A DNA stretch of 64,000 nucleotides from Gorsachius magnificus (Eukaryota; Chordata; Aves; Pelecaniformes; Ardeidae). Under the pieces are notes generated by a model. The model had not been told where the DNA came from. It worked only from the letters and a program-made list of their open reading frames with translations, and did not search any database. This document shows positions 49,363-63,000 of this stretch, piece by piece. Both the position numbers and the translations under genes were made by a program. Position 1 is the stretch's first letter, and every line of letters starts with the position of its first letter. The stretch covers positions 82,976,765 through 83,040,764 of the forward strand of contig CM067081.1 of the NCBI GenBank assembly GCA_034008185.1. Direction: 5' to 3'.

Positions 49363-51699
49363 TCCCTGGATGCACCATCCTTACGAGTGGGAGAGGTTAT
49401 CATTGGGGCTGCAGCATCCCTCAGTGATATCTGCAGCCTCAGTTTGCTGTGCTGAAGCATTATTCTATGTCAATTAGCTCTCATTTTTTCAAGCTTCTAA
49501 AAAGATGGTTTTCTGCATCTCCTCTCTCCAGTCTGTGATCCCAGCGGAGGAATTTTTGCAGGGCCTGATTGCCTCTATTTCCTAATAATTACTTGCTAAT
49601 TACCTTTTGCCAGTGAACATTTGCTAATAATTACCACAGTGGTATCTAGGAGAACACTTCCTCCCTGTAAGAGGTATGTAAGATATCTATAGTAACCGTG
49701 GAATAGCATCTGGTTTATAGAAACTTTTTGAATGGAATATCAATGCCAGTTAGCAGTGGGTTTATATGATCTGCACATGACTTTTTAAGAGGCAACTCAG
49801 CATACATGAAATCAGAAAAGATATTTTAGACAAACCTCCCAAGTTTTCCATGGGCAGTTTCATAAATGTTGCCCTTCCTTGACAAAGGACATTGTGTCCA
49901 GTGAAGTCTCTACTGCTAAAGGTATTTTAATGTTATTCTACTTTGATACCTGCCGTTGGCACATCCAGATGAATTAAAGCAAACCAATCCAATGGCACAG
50001 TATGTCTTCTAGAAGGGACAAGTGTTGCTGTGGGATGTTCCCACAGAACAACCCCACTGCTGATGGGCATAGAGAAATCTGGGGAAAACTGAGCAGGAGC
50101 CAGGGAATATGGCTATATGGCCAGCTCTCCTTCCTACGCAGGTTGGTGGATGCCTCATAACCTGAGATTAGTAAATGTTACCAGAGCTGTGTGAGCTGCT
50201 CCTGCAAGGTGAGCAGCCCAGCAGTGTTGCCTCTTCTCTCCTGGAGCACAGAGGGAGAAAGGAAGTTCAGCGGGCACTCAGGGCAGGAGAGCCACCATCC
50301 GAGCATCAGTTTAACCTACATATGTACTTTCCTCATCAGAGATGCTCTTTTGCAATTCCTCATCACCACGGCAGATGCCTGGTTCCGGTGGGGCAGGGGG
50401 AGGAAGTCGGACTTAGCGACTGTGTCTCAAAAACATGTTTGGTTTTTGTAGCATTTTGTCTTTACTACCCAATGGTGCCCACTGAGGTCAGAGCCCTGCA
50501 TTCACTTTCACTGTAAATGCACTGACACAGGCTGAGGAAAAACATCTCTGTTGCAGGCCAGTGTTTTTTTTTCTCTTCCCTGTAATCATTTTAAGCACCA
50601 TGTAATCTGTGGTACAGAAGCACATCTACTTGGGTGGAGGATGACAGAGCTCTGAACATGTAGTGCATGGAACACCCAAAAGAAGATGCTGCCACTGCTG
50701 AAATAGTCCTTTCAGATCCTTTGAGCCTAAATTAAGCTTGCAGCTTTCATGTAATTTGCTGAAGTTTATTAACAATAATCTCATTTCTCTTTCTTTCTGT
50801 TGCTGCTTTACCTGTGCAGCAGAGCTGATGCATTGATATCAATATGAGGAACCCTGAGGAACAGAGATTTATGCTGCAGAACATGTCCCAGACAGCAATG
50901 GCAGGGTGCCTGGAGGAGCACAGATGAATGAAAGACAAGCTACACTGGAGTACAAAGATCTGAGCCTACCACCCCGAGGTCAGACTAATACCTTTGTTCA
51001 CTGAAGTTATTCTGCGTCTGTCAACCGGTCACTGCTACCCTACAGTGCATCAGGAGCAGAGCAGACACAATGTGAATGAGGGGAAAAGAAACAAAACATC
51101 AGCTGAGGAGCCCAGGTTCGGCAGCATGAGGCTCCATTAAGCACCTAAACTCTTTGGTACAGCCAGGACCAACATGGAGCTCTTTGAATGTGGGTCACGG
51201 AATTGTTCTCCCAAAAGATGGCAGGGGACACTGCTAGTGTCTCAGGTTGAGTGTGGTGTGAGGACTTGTGTTGAAAACCTGAAAGCCAGGGCTCACCGCA
51301 AGCATGTGTTAAAGCAGGCTCTAGTATTGTGGCTTTGTGCTAAAATACAGTATGTGTTGGCATTTCAACATGGGAAGAGGTACAAGGGTCCCCTCCCCCT
51401 TTCTAATAAATCCACCTCCAAGTCACCAGGATTGAAAGTAACCCATGGGAGGAAAGGGAAAGGGAGGCTGTGGGTGGTGATCATGGTCTGTCCAAGGATG
51501 CTTTACACAAATAGGGTGAAGGTGACACTGTGCGTGTGAAAGAATCCAGGGACATGGTAGTGTCAAACATCGAACAACGGGGACAAATTTTAGTAGGGAG
51601 TTGCAGTACGCAATTATGAATGCATACTTGATGTCACCTACTCAGACAAAACATTCCTGAGTAGGGAAGGGACAGATTTTTTTTTCAGTCCAGAACAGA
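49363..51699. other. Non-coding unique sequence
   Basis: No gene recognised. The 113-codon frame at 50175-50516 and the 121-codon frame at 51174-51539 have no family resemblance and no convincing splice context. Around 49560-49640 three close copies of a TAATTACT/TTGCTAAT-like word occur ('aataattacttgctaattac' and 'gctaataattacc'), possibly a homeodomain-site cluster. Confidence 0.6.
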
Positions 51700-52330
51700 A
51701 ATCACTTGGACTAAATACACTTTTACACAGAAGAGCTGAAAAGCAAGTTAATAAAATTAGTGAAGTGACCTTTGCGTCTAAAGCACTAGTGATCTTGTTT
51801 GCATTTTTTAATTATGGTTTTTGTGAATTTATGCATCACTTGAAATTATTGCAAAAAGCATTTGGATACACAAATTTTACCTTAATTGCTTGGAAAAATA
51901 GTTCTTACGTATAGCCTCTGTTTAAATAGCAAGCCTAATAGCCTTAGGGGAGAATATTTAATGTATTCCTTGAATAGATGAAATAGCCACAAAGCCACAT
52001 AATGATTAGACCAATCTTTTGTACAAATATGACCTCCTATTCGGAATGTTATTTTGAATATGATTATTTATTTACTCAAATATTTACAGTGCTGATGAAT
52101 TCTGCAGAGATTCTTGTGAACTAAAACCTACTTGTGGAGTTGTTAATGAATAACAAAATAAAAGTGGTTTTAGACACTGCTTCAATTAATGAGCTGTCTT
52201 ATTTCCAGAAGTACTCAAATGCCATATTGCTACATTCGCCAAATGCATTGAGAGGGTAATAACAGTGATTAATGAGCTATAGCAAGTGACTTATTAGAAG
52301 GAACTAAATATATCACTCTTGCTGACTCTG
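51700..52330. other. Candidate developmental enhancer: AT-rich, repeat-free, with duplicated homeodomain motif
   Basis: About 630 bases contain no recognisable transposon or simple repeat and only short reading frames. The 11-mer ATTAATGAGCT occurs twice in the same orientation (52185-52195 and 52268-52278), and TGTTAATGAAT lies just upstream (52141). Further TAATTA and TTAATT words occur. This texture is typical of deeply conserved vertebrate enhancers, but conservation has not been tested here. Confidence 0.3.
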
Positions 52331-55300
52331 AAGGAGCACCTGCAGGTATTTATATGGGAGACTTTGAGGTCTTAAATCTGATGTACTGCTGAACAAAGGT
52401 TGTACCCAGCAAAAGGCATCACTGAGGTTGACAAGATATCTTCTGGATCACCACACTGGTAAGGATGAATGATGATAGTGGTGCCAGGCTTGAATAAAGA
52501 TAAAGGAATTATTAGCATGGTACCAGATTGGGGATAAGATGGTAAGGAAGAGAAAAAAATCCAGAAGCTTAATGACAGAAAAAAATTTCTTAAAGGTACA
52601 ATCTATGAAGAGTCTCCGTGTGAAGAGGAGGGTAAATAAAGCATCTAGAAGGTCTGTTGGCATGAGCTGGCCTGTGCTGGCAAGATGATGATGAATACCA
52701 CCAAATATTTGGTGATATCCTCTAACACTAACACTTTTATGGTTCCACAACTTTGCTGTGACATTCAAAATTCAAGGTTTCTTCCTATCGGCATGCAGTA
52801 CCTCAGCTTCAACATGAAGCAAAAGTTCCCAGAAGAGACTATACATTTTTTTTTGTGGCTCCTCTCTGTGGTTTCTCACTCTTCCCTGGACTACCAAGAG
52901 CCTGCAAAGTGAAGGCTGAGTTAAGCCTTTGAAAAGCATCTAGGTCACCACCCAGCAAATGCACTAAGTTGCTTCTGAAGAGAAGCTTAGTAACCCTTCT
53001 GCATCAAGCGTTTCAGGGGCAATAATGAGGACAAATGTATACATGCCTGGGAATGAGAGGGTGGAGAAGCACAAAGTCCTTCATTCTCCCTTAGTCTCTC
53101 CACTCTACATTTTCTATTTGTCATGGGTCCAGGTTTTCTAAATGCAAAGGAGCCTCCTCCCCCATTCTCCCAAGTCATGCTGTTGCCTACCCCAGAGCTA
53201 CAGGCTGTGATGTCTTCTTCCCTCCTGTTAGTTTTCAGCTGAGACAGCAGAGCAGGCAGCAGTATGTGCCTGACACACAGAGGAGCAAAGGAAAATGCTT
53301 TTATTTTTTGCTCGTAGCTTTTAATTAAGGCTCCAGCAGGATCTTTCTGCACAGGGACTGAGATTACCTAGTACAAAACTGAGAGGGTGGGACATGGGGA
53401 ATAATGAATCCTAAAACACACAAAACTGTATTCATCAAATCAATTTGGGCTACTGGGAGGCCCGGGAGCATTATGGAAATGAGGCGATGGGAGTAAAGCA
53501 ACGTCTAAAGACCCGGGAACAATGGGGTCCGCTTTCCCAATCTCTGGGAGGGAAACATGCAGTGCAGAGCCCCGGTAGCTGCGGCTCCTGCATCTCCCTT
53601 GTGCCGGCGCAGCAGCTGGCCCTGCACCACAGGAGCAATCCCCTCCGAGCAGTTGACCCAGAGAGGCGATTTCTGCGTGACTGAGCGTGTATGCGCTGTG
53701 GGGGCTCAGGCAGTCCTTTTTTTTTTTTTTGTTTTTGTGGCACCGCAACCCCAAATGGCTGTTGACTGCCAGGCTAAATAATTTCTCCCTCTCCCTCTCT
53801 CTCCCCTGCCTGTTTGCACTCTCAGATTGCTGTAGACAATTACCAGGGTTGCCTTGGTCTTTGGTTCACCAGCTGTTATGTTAGCACATAGTTTGTGCTT
53901 TCAAGTTTTCTACACATGCCATCCACTCCCCTGCTTGGGTTTTTATTCAGAATTTCCTCTGTTCTGTCTGAGTATTTTTCATACAGAATCATTTAAAGCT
54001 GTGTGCAGGGATATGGTTACCTACCATACCATTTGTTATTTGAATTGTGAGAGCAGGGCAACTGTTAGATGCTTCAGTCAAACATTAAATTTATTACAAA
54101 GTGTCTTAAAATATGCTCTTGACAACTTTCGGTCTATCTCGAAGCAGTAAACCCCAGGTGTGCTTCTCGGTTGCCAGGCAGAGGAGAACATGTTCAGCAG
54201 GTAGGTCCCTACTGAATTTTAGGCTGGGACCCAGATAAACATGATTTTGGTCCCAGTCATACCCTGTGTACCTTGCTTTCCAGGGAAAGCGGCTGGGCAG
54301 GGGCACAACACTTTCCCACAGACCTCCCAGTGGGGGCAAGCAAGAGGGCAGGACTGTGGGGCAGAGGGGCTAGCAGGGACCCCCTCTCACAGAGGGCTCA
54401 CAGTCTTAGCACGTGCTGAAAGGGGGAAGGAAAATGAAGGGAAGAAGACAAGGTTATAGCAACACGTCTGTGGGTGGTACAGTGTGGGTGGTAGAACATT
54501 AGAGCCCAAGCTAAATTTTTCTCATTAACATGGTGTGACTGGGTATTGTCAAAAGGCTTAACTTTGTAGTGACTGCTGGCAAAATATTTGGGAATGGGGT
54601 AAAGAAGAGGAAAATGCTTAACTTACAACCTGCACAGCAGTGTGTGATTTGAAGCATCGTCTAACAAATGTACAAAGCACAACATAGGGCACACCTCAAA
54701 AAAAAAAGAAGAGAGCCTTAGAAAAAGAGATGTAAGATACAGCATGGTTACCTGACTTAGACCCAGCGTATTCAGCCATGACCAGGCCCAGATGTGGTTA
54801 AACATCTGAACAGCAAGCCTTATTTAAGGAAAGGCAAGAAATGCAATTTCAGTTGTGCAACTGCATAGCTGTACATTGAGGCTATCGTAAGCATTATCTC
54901 CTGGCTTGATGGGAGGGATAAAAGCAGAAACAGGAGCTGAATGTAGCAATCTCTAGCTTCCCCTCTAACAATTAATTCAAACTTTTGACTGGAAAAAAGT
55001 GTAGAGGAGTCCAGGGCAAATGTACCTGCTGGTATCCCTTCACTCCGAGTACTGCATTTCATTCACAGATTTTTTTTTGTCAGCTACACATATGCTAAAC
55101 TTCAGTCCTATCCCGTGTCCTTCTCCATCCTGCATGCCATGTATACAGAAAACTGACCATTGCTTGAAGAAAGGGTGAGTGGTGAAGTAATCCTTCAGCT
55201 CTTCCCCAGCTCCTCAGGTGCTTTCCGTTTCCTGCTAACAATATGGAAATGTCATTTTTATTCTCTTTATTAGAAAATCCATCAGGGAATATTGCCAAGT

Positions 55301-58300
55301 TCCTCCAGTGCTGGTAACCAGAATTTTGGTTCCAATCCAAAACTGAAAACAGTTTTGTGAGGTCAGCCTAGCTCCCAAGAGAGTTGGTTCCTCCTGCTAC
55401 AAACACAGAAGAAAAAAGGCACGAACAGCTGCTGTAACCAAGATCTCACGTTCCTACACAGCCTAAATGAACACAGCTTGTCATAGGTTGTGCTAATGCC
55501 TAACCTCTTTGCAACCAAACAGCTTGGCTAAAATCTTGAGCTGAATAAAAAGCAAGTTGTAGCCAATGCCTGGTTACCCAATATATGTCAGCCCTGTATT
55601 ATTCAGGCAGTTTCATGAAAATCTGTTTCCTACAGACTTTTGTCCTCTGGCTGATTTACGTCTGGTGAGGTTCAAGCTCTGATTAAAGCATTGGCTTTGA
55701 GTGGGATTTTCACAGCTTCCTTTCCTGTGTGTTTGCTCTGGTGTGGTAGTGCCTGACTTAGTAAGCTCAAACTGGAACCTTCCCCTCTGATACACCAGTT
55801 AGAGCCTTTCTCCTCCACTGACGTAGTAGAGCCTTCTCCTCCTAGCCACTGGTGTTCATGCAACGTATTCTGTTGATGCCTCTGCCCCTCTCAGATTTTG
55901 TTGGCACCTGTGAATAGGCTCAGACCCCAAACAGTTGGGCAGAGAGGCAGAGTGATACACACAGAAAATGTGGTTGCACAAGTGTTATTTCCTTTGGAAA
56001 CCAGACAAAAGAAGAAATTGTCTCAAAGGGCATTTTACAAGCCTGTCTATTTTTACTCTTTGGATATTTGAATCCTCTGCATCCAATCTGAATAAAACAC
56101 ATTGAGCAGGATGCTGTTCTAATGGAAAATCAAACAACTCGAGTCCAATAGCTATGATGGAAACAAGTATTGTTTCATATGTTCAACTTGCCAGAGGCCT
56201 ACAAACAAAACAGGAGCAGATACATAGATGACATTAATAATTAAAGCCTCTTTCGGGGACCTTCCAACATTTTGAGCTCCCTCTTTCCCTCCTGTACTCA
56301 CAGCCAGTGCCTCTTTCTTTCACTTCCCTTGTGCTTCAGGGGCCTCTGCCCAGGACAAGTCTACCCTCCAGCCGCAAGCTGCTGGGAGATGACCGTCCCC
56401 GAGACCTGGCAATGTCACATGACGAAGGCGCTCCACTTCAGAGCCACTCTTGCCCTCACCTGCCTGGAGGAGAGCCATCCCTACATCTTTTTGGTTTCAC
56501 CTATATTTGGCAAGTGCATTCACCCATTTCAGACTCCCAGAGCTTAGTCAGGCTTTTTGCAGCATTTGGACCAAATATAATGGCCTCTGCACCTGCAGTT
56601 ACCTTGGTACCATGTATTTTCAATGCCCATCATGTGTGGATACCACATATAATTGCATACGTGCTGTGTTAGCAATACAGCGTATACTGTACTGTTTTGC
56701 TAGTGGGGACATTGTGCAAAAGTGCCATTTAGAAAAAAGTGCCGTAACTGCATCTTTATCTGTGGGAACCAAATATCAGTAGGTGATAATCCATGCTTTA
56801 CTAGCGAAGCTTTGTTCAGTAACAGCGATAAACACAGATTGGAGACAGACACCATGCTATTTTTGTGAGACATATTATTATTTTGATACCTTCTTCACTT
56901 AACAGTCGCAGAGGAACGATAGGATGAGTGTTGATATATCCATAGTAATATTATGTCACATATTAAATCCTTGCCAACCAAACTGTGAAGTCAGGCATTA
57001 CTATTCCAGATGTACCCTGACTACTATAAAAGTTAGTAATTCTATCTTGGGGATTAATGCCTTTTCTCCCAAAGAAGTTAAACCTACTTATGCCTACTTT
57101 TCCCTAAAAAAATATCATTTTTTCCCAGTGATACCAAAACCAGTTCCTTTACTTGATTGTCTTGCATTTTTGCCAGATGAAAGACTTTGACACCAGTGTT
57201 CCTGTGAAGCTAATAGAAAACACCCCTTCTCTTTCTCTTAAATATTTCCACCCCTAAACCATGCATACTTTTATCACATAAAATCTGAGAATTAGCCAGC
57301 TGGGTGTCTGTTAGCAGACCTCCAAGAGCATGCCCTTCAGTTGTGAAAAGAGCTGGGGAACATGCTGTGTCAGCCACCCCGTGTTAACAATCTCAATTAT
57401 TTTATGCAGCATCTTTTTTGCTCTGGTAATAACAATCTATGTTTTGTCTGTGACTTTGACAGGATTTTGCTTGTTTGTGGTTTTTTTAAGTCACAGCACT
57501 TCATACCAATCTCCAACTCTGCATTTTACTCCCCAGCACTTTCATCAAAACCTCCAGAGAGTGTGCTGGGAGCGTAACATTTTCCTACTAGCCTTCTTTT
57601 TGATTAGAAATTTGTACTTTCAAACTGAAAATCACCTCTCCCTTCACCAGAGGCAAGAAAAGATTAATGGCCAGGTTCATTTAACAGTGCCTTCTCATAA
57701 GCGAAGATAAAACATTTTGTGCACAAGAGACTAAGGCTGAAGTTGCCCTCTCTAGCATTGCTGATCAATGCTTAGGCTTTGCTAGAGCTGTGATGCACAA
57801 ACTGCCACTACCGCTGTATCCAAAGATGCTGGGGACCCAGGGACACGCTCTGCTATAGAGCACAGTTCCCTCCAAACTCTTATTTTCCTGTGAAAAACCT
57901 TTGGTTATGAAAGGAAGACGAAAGGGTTCCCAGGGCAGAGCTGCATGGCCACAACGCTGTGCAATGTTTATCCAAGGGCCCCTGCCAGAGCCCTGCTGAT
58001 GCCTCCAGCACCGAGATATATTTAGCACCGGTCATCTCTGCAGAAATGGCTCCTATTTTGACTGGTGCAAAATGTTTGCTTTTCTATTTCCTTTATTCTT
58101 TGGGGTCTATTTAGTGAGAGGACCTGTTTTTCTTCCTGGGGTGGCTGGGCCTAGCTTTTCTGCTGCAGATGGCAAGGCAATGAGACCGCCCATCTTCTCT
58201 CCCAGCATCTGTGTGAGGGGCATATGTTCTGGCACTGCGGTCCTGGAGCTCAAACATTTCAAATCCTTCCTCTTCTATTTTGGCTTCACGTCTATCAAAC

Positions 58301-59799
58301 GAATGCAAACTCCTAAAAAAGATCAGCAGACCGATAAATTCCAAATACAGCAACTGTTGCTTCCTTCTCCCCAATGTGGTGTCGCTGCTCCAGTAATGCT
58401 GAGCTCACATGCCTTAGTGAGCACAGAGAGCAACGTGGTCTGTCCTGAATTTCACTTGTTTACACCCTGCTGTCTGTGGCTTTTCCTTCGATGTCACTGT
58501 CATGGGAATGACATTATCGTGGACCAACATCCAGCTCAAAAGGAGGAAGAATTTGAATTGGTTTTATGCTGATAACCCAGGCGTCTTCTGCTGCAATGTA
58601 ATCCACCGGTCCCAGGCAGAACCTCTTAATAGGGCTGACATCACCGCCCTTGCCCCCCCAACATAAATACTCTCTGAGTGTCAGTAAATGCTTGCAAAAC
58701 TTTATCAGCAAATTAACTTTCTGCAGCTTTTCCTCAAGCGTTGGGCTTGGCTGGTGTCTCCCAGAGCATATTCAGCTTTTCTGGGTGGACTACAACGTGG
58801 GCATCCTCAGGCCTTTCTGCTTTACATCCTTTCGCTCACGGTGTTTTGGGCTCCCTGCCTGCAGGGCAAGCACGCTGTCCATCCTCCACAGGATAAACCC
58901 CCTTGCTTGGCATGGGCTCATTGCCTGCCCAGGAGCAAACACGAAGTCTTCCAGGGTGCTTGGTGGTTTAATGCAGCCCTTGGTGTCAACTGGGTGTCCT
59001 GCCAGGGACTTCACCAGTCCCTCCAGTTCACCGGCTCAGCTCTCCTGCTTTCAGTTATGAGCGTCTCTCCCCGCCCTCCGGCTAAGGACAAACTGCTCAT
59101 GGGTGTGCAGCACGCCACCGGTGTCTGTGGCACAGCCCCGCGCAGCCCTGATGGAGCTTTGCACCCACAGATCCCGCTGGCTGTCAGAGTCACCACTACA
59201 GAGGAGGAAGTGGAGGAAAAGGAAAGGGACTTGGCTGGCCCAAGTGCAAATTCTCCCTTCACCCCACAGCGCTGCCTCCCCTGCAGGCATGCCTAGGACA
59301 GGAATGAACCACAAGTTTCTGATTCACTGCAAAATCTCCCAATTAGCTGATACTGAGGGATTTGCATTCAGCCCAGGGCTATGCTAACCTCCGGGCAAAG
59401 GATGCTGTGATCCTCATTTCTTTTTGTTCTGCTCAGACCACATTTTTTTTCTGTTAGCCAAACAACTAAGTGAGGCAAACAGGCTTATTAGTGATAATGC
59501 TGTCTATGTTTTCTGCAGAAGTTGGTGTTACCTGCCTCAGCCTGTTGTGGGTGGGAGGGACCTGCTGGTCCTGCTGTGAATAACCACCGCTGGTTTTGTG
59601 TAGCTGAGCAGAGGGCTGAAAATCTAATGGAAACGAGAAATGTGCCTCCTACCTGAAAGAGAAGGCGCAATCTCTGGCTTCGTGTACCTAGCTACCTCCA
59701 GAGCTGATCTTGATGGGTGTTGTGTTCGGTTTTTTTAGTAGCAGCACCAGAAAGGCATTTACATGAGCAGAGGATCCAGGCGCAAGAGTAGCCATATCT
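52331..59799. other. Non-coding unique sequence
   Basis: No gene recognised. Poly(T) at about 53718-53731 and the TC tract at 53783 are the only simple repeats of note. The interval 58600-59300 is GC-richer and holds a 202-codon frame on the plus strand with opposing open frames on the minus strand. None resembles a protein family. Around 56710 a short stretch resembling a mariner terminal sequence was considered and rejected. Confidence 0.6.
53783..53806. repeat. (TCTCCC)n/(TC)n pyrimidine tract
   Basis: TCTCCC units pass into TCTCTCTCCCC. A separate 14-base T run lies nearby (about 53718-53731). Both are simple low-complexity sequence. Confidence 0.75.
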
Positions 59800-60070
59800 G
59801 ACAGACCATTAAATGGAGTTTTTTATGGGAAAGTGTATGTATATGCAGTTCATTAGAGTTTGGGGGGCAATTTACCTCAGACCTCCCATAAAGAAACAAA
59901 GCAGAGCTCTCTACCATGAACTTTATGTATGATTATATTATTGTACCATCTTGTTGCATGAAAATTCAATTTATGTTTTCCACATAATTTAGTTTCCATT
60001 TAAATGGCTTTTTAATTACACTCTAGGCGGTAAGCAAAATAAAATATAATTTATGGCACTTTTAGTAACA
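59800..60070. other. Candidate regulatory element with three TTTATGG sites
   Basis: TTTATGG occurs at 59822-59828 and 60050-60056 on the plus strand and as CCATAAA at 59886-59892. A perfect 12-base palindrome CCATTTAAATGG lies at 59996-60007. TTTATGG resembles the preferred site of CDX and posterior HOX homeodomains. The sequence is AT-rich, unique and non-coding. Confidence 0.28.
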
Positions 60071-63000
60071 AGTCCATTGTTCATTCTCCTATGGAGCTGA
60101 ACACACTAGCAAGGCAATTTTGAAGTAGCTTTTATTCAGATAGCCCTGATGTTTTCCAAAGAAAATGTGTGCCAGCTCCACACAGCCTGAGAGTGAAAAT
60201 GCATCTTTCTTTTAGCAACGATTCACACAGAAATATGTGAAATGCCCTCCCAGACAAAAGGAAAGGTGCTTGCAAGGCTTTCGGAGAGACTGCACAGCAC
60301 AGGAACACAGGAATCGGTAAATTCCTCTTTTCAGGTCATTGGGTTTTGCTTCAGAGGGGAACTACCACAGTACACCAGCCATGACTAAAAAGCAGCATGA
60401 ATAAATAGCAGACTATTTATTTGGAGGTCATACTTCCCTACCATCATTCAGCACAATGAAGTTAAATAAATTAAATACATTTCTCGTTCATATTTTTATG
60501 CCTAACTGCTCCACAGTCCCAGATACCATGCAATCATGTAATGAAAGACAGATGCTGCTATAAAGAACTTGCAGCTGAAACAAACTATGCACAGAAATGG
60601 GAGATGTAATAGAGATGTTGAGTTATCAGTTCTTATTAATTTAATGTTTGGGTCCAGAGCCATCCCAGAAAAATTTTATCTGAAATGCTGCAATTAGGAG
60701 GAGAATCACCAGGGCCCCCCTGTAGAGTTGATGGAGAAGGATAGTGCTTGCAGAGGGGGATCCAGAGCTCAGCTTAGTGGAGAGTTGAATCCAGCCCTGG
60801 GTGGCTGGCCGCCGCACTGCCCTTTCTACTCTCTCTGAGATGTCTGGACGAGGGAGAGCTCCAGCTCACCCCTCTCCTGGGGGTTCTGTGTCCCATGGAG
60901 GTGGAGACCTTTCTCCCTTGTTTAGAGGCTGCTGCTTGGGGCACCCCAGCTGAAGCAGGGCTCTGCAGCCTTCCCTTCTCTGGCACCACTGCACAGGAGC
61001 GTGGACAAGGCAGCAGCGGGTCACCCACACCACCATCCACCACTGGCCACATGTCGGCTCCACCAGAGCTCCTGCTGGGCACTCACCCCCATGCACCCCT
61101 GAGCGCAGCAAAGCCCAACATACATCAACTTTCCAAGTGATTATACTGGGGTTTTTTCCGTTCAGCACTGAACAGTTGCAGCATGCCCTTGATGCTATAT
61201 TTGGTTCATGTTCTGTATCTTTATATTTTCCTTTTTTGTTGTTGTTTTTGGTTGATGCTATGGAATGTTTTCTGAATCATAGATCTGCTACTCAACACGC
61301 TTGCTTTGTCCCCCATGGAACGATTTTTATCTAAAGTTCCATTATTCTGTATTTGGTAACAAGACAACTGTGTACCCATCATAGCACCCTATCCAGCCTG
61401 CAAGGCTTTTGTCTTGAGTTACCATTTTTTGGGTGGCCGTTTTGATTAAACCAAGATCTGCTTTGCAGACAAAAAGCACTCCACATTTTCTGTAAGCCAG
61501 GTAACATTCAGATATTTTGGTGAAAGGTGTGTTATTCATAGAAATTATGGTTTATAGGAAGACAGAAATTATTCCTAGAATTTAACGTATTTAGCGATTT
61601 CTTCAGGTAGAAAATAAATATTAATAAAAAGTATGTTATCCTCAGTGCTTTTCAAAACAACATCTGGAGCAATATTTAATAATGAAGGGTTTAAATGCTG
61701 AAAACAAAATTTAGCATTTCCTTTTAGGCCAAATAAAATATGTGGTTTCTACCAAACAGAACTTAAAAAAAAATCTTACCTTAAAAAAAAAGTCACATGA
61801 CTTGAAAAATGTCTTTTAAGTGTGATGTGATTCAGCCAGCAGACTGAAAAATGCACAGCTCTGGTCTTACTTTGGGCATCGATAACTAATCTAGCCTCAA
61901 GAGTGACCTCTGGAAATCTTGGCTTCTAAGCCCTGATCTTATAGAAATGCTATTGGTAACACAATATCAGAAGTATTTCAGCACAGACTACTCTGCACCT
62001 GGCACTGCAGAAATCCTTCACAGAATCCATACAGTGGTTGGTAAAACTATAGAAAGCTGCCACGTATTCTAAACCAAGCCTCAGAAGAAGATTTTGCAGC
62101 AGATGTCTCAGGCAAGCACAAGCTTACCTGCCTTGCCTTGATTTTTCCTGTGTTATTGACTCCCTCTGTTTAACAGATCGGGTGTTACTAATTTGCCGTC
62201 TCCTTTAGATCTCAGAGGAGTTTGGCTGCAGTTGGAAATGGAACCAAACAGAAAAATCATCAACAACAAAAACTGGAGGAGGGGAAAAAAAATTAAAGCT
62301 GCTCCACAGACAAGATAATGCAAACTATGGAGATTTTACACCTTTGTCGGGGCACCTGGTACTGACTGCAGTGGGAGGCTGGGTACTGACTAAGGGAGTG
62401 ACTGGTGTATTGCACCCCGCGGTTCCCTCCAGCCTGTGGAGCTCAGAGTTCTGGCCTGAGGACCGCCCTGCTTGTCAGCCAAGCTTTCCCCCAAAGAACA
62501 GCGTTGGTGACATCTGAGACTCCCCTGTGACAAAAGGACAAGTCAAAGCCTGGTGTACCCTGAATTCCACCAATTGTCCTTTTTTCCTGGTCGCTTTGGG
62601 CAGGCTGCAAAGAATGGGGAAAAAGACGCTGGTATTGGTTCTGGAGGAAGTCCTACAGACCAGCAGCCTGAGAGCCACCAGCAGACTGGGATCCAGCTGG
62701 CGAACTGAACCTTGTAGAAACCAAATGCACAGAGGATTCACAGGGAAACAAATTCCTGAAGCTGAACCCAAGCTGATTTGGGGAGTATGTTGCACACTAG
62801 AGTTAATATGACACTGCTGTAGTGTGCAGATAACCAAGGCTCAAATGCCTGCATCATCTTTGATCCACACAGGGGGCTGAACCTAATTCTGCCAGATCCT
62901 GAGGTGAGCTATCTGAAACAATTGCATGCGGCTTTCTCAGTTTCTCCTTCAGACACTATTCACTTGTGAGTAAATAATTGCATATGGAGGAAGACGAAAG

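Noticed and set aside
56710..56755. 'gtgcaaaagtgccattt' resembling a mariner/MADE1 terminal sequence
   Set aside because: Match is short, and no second inverted terminus or TA duplication was found.
58688..59296. 202-codon frame on the plus strand
   Set aside because: Overlapped by open frames on the other strand, no known domain or hydrophobic pattern, GC-rich chance frame.
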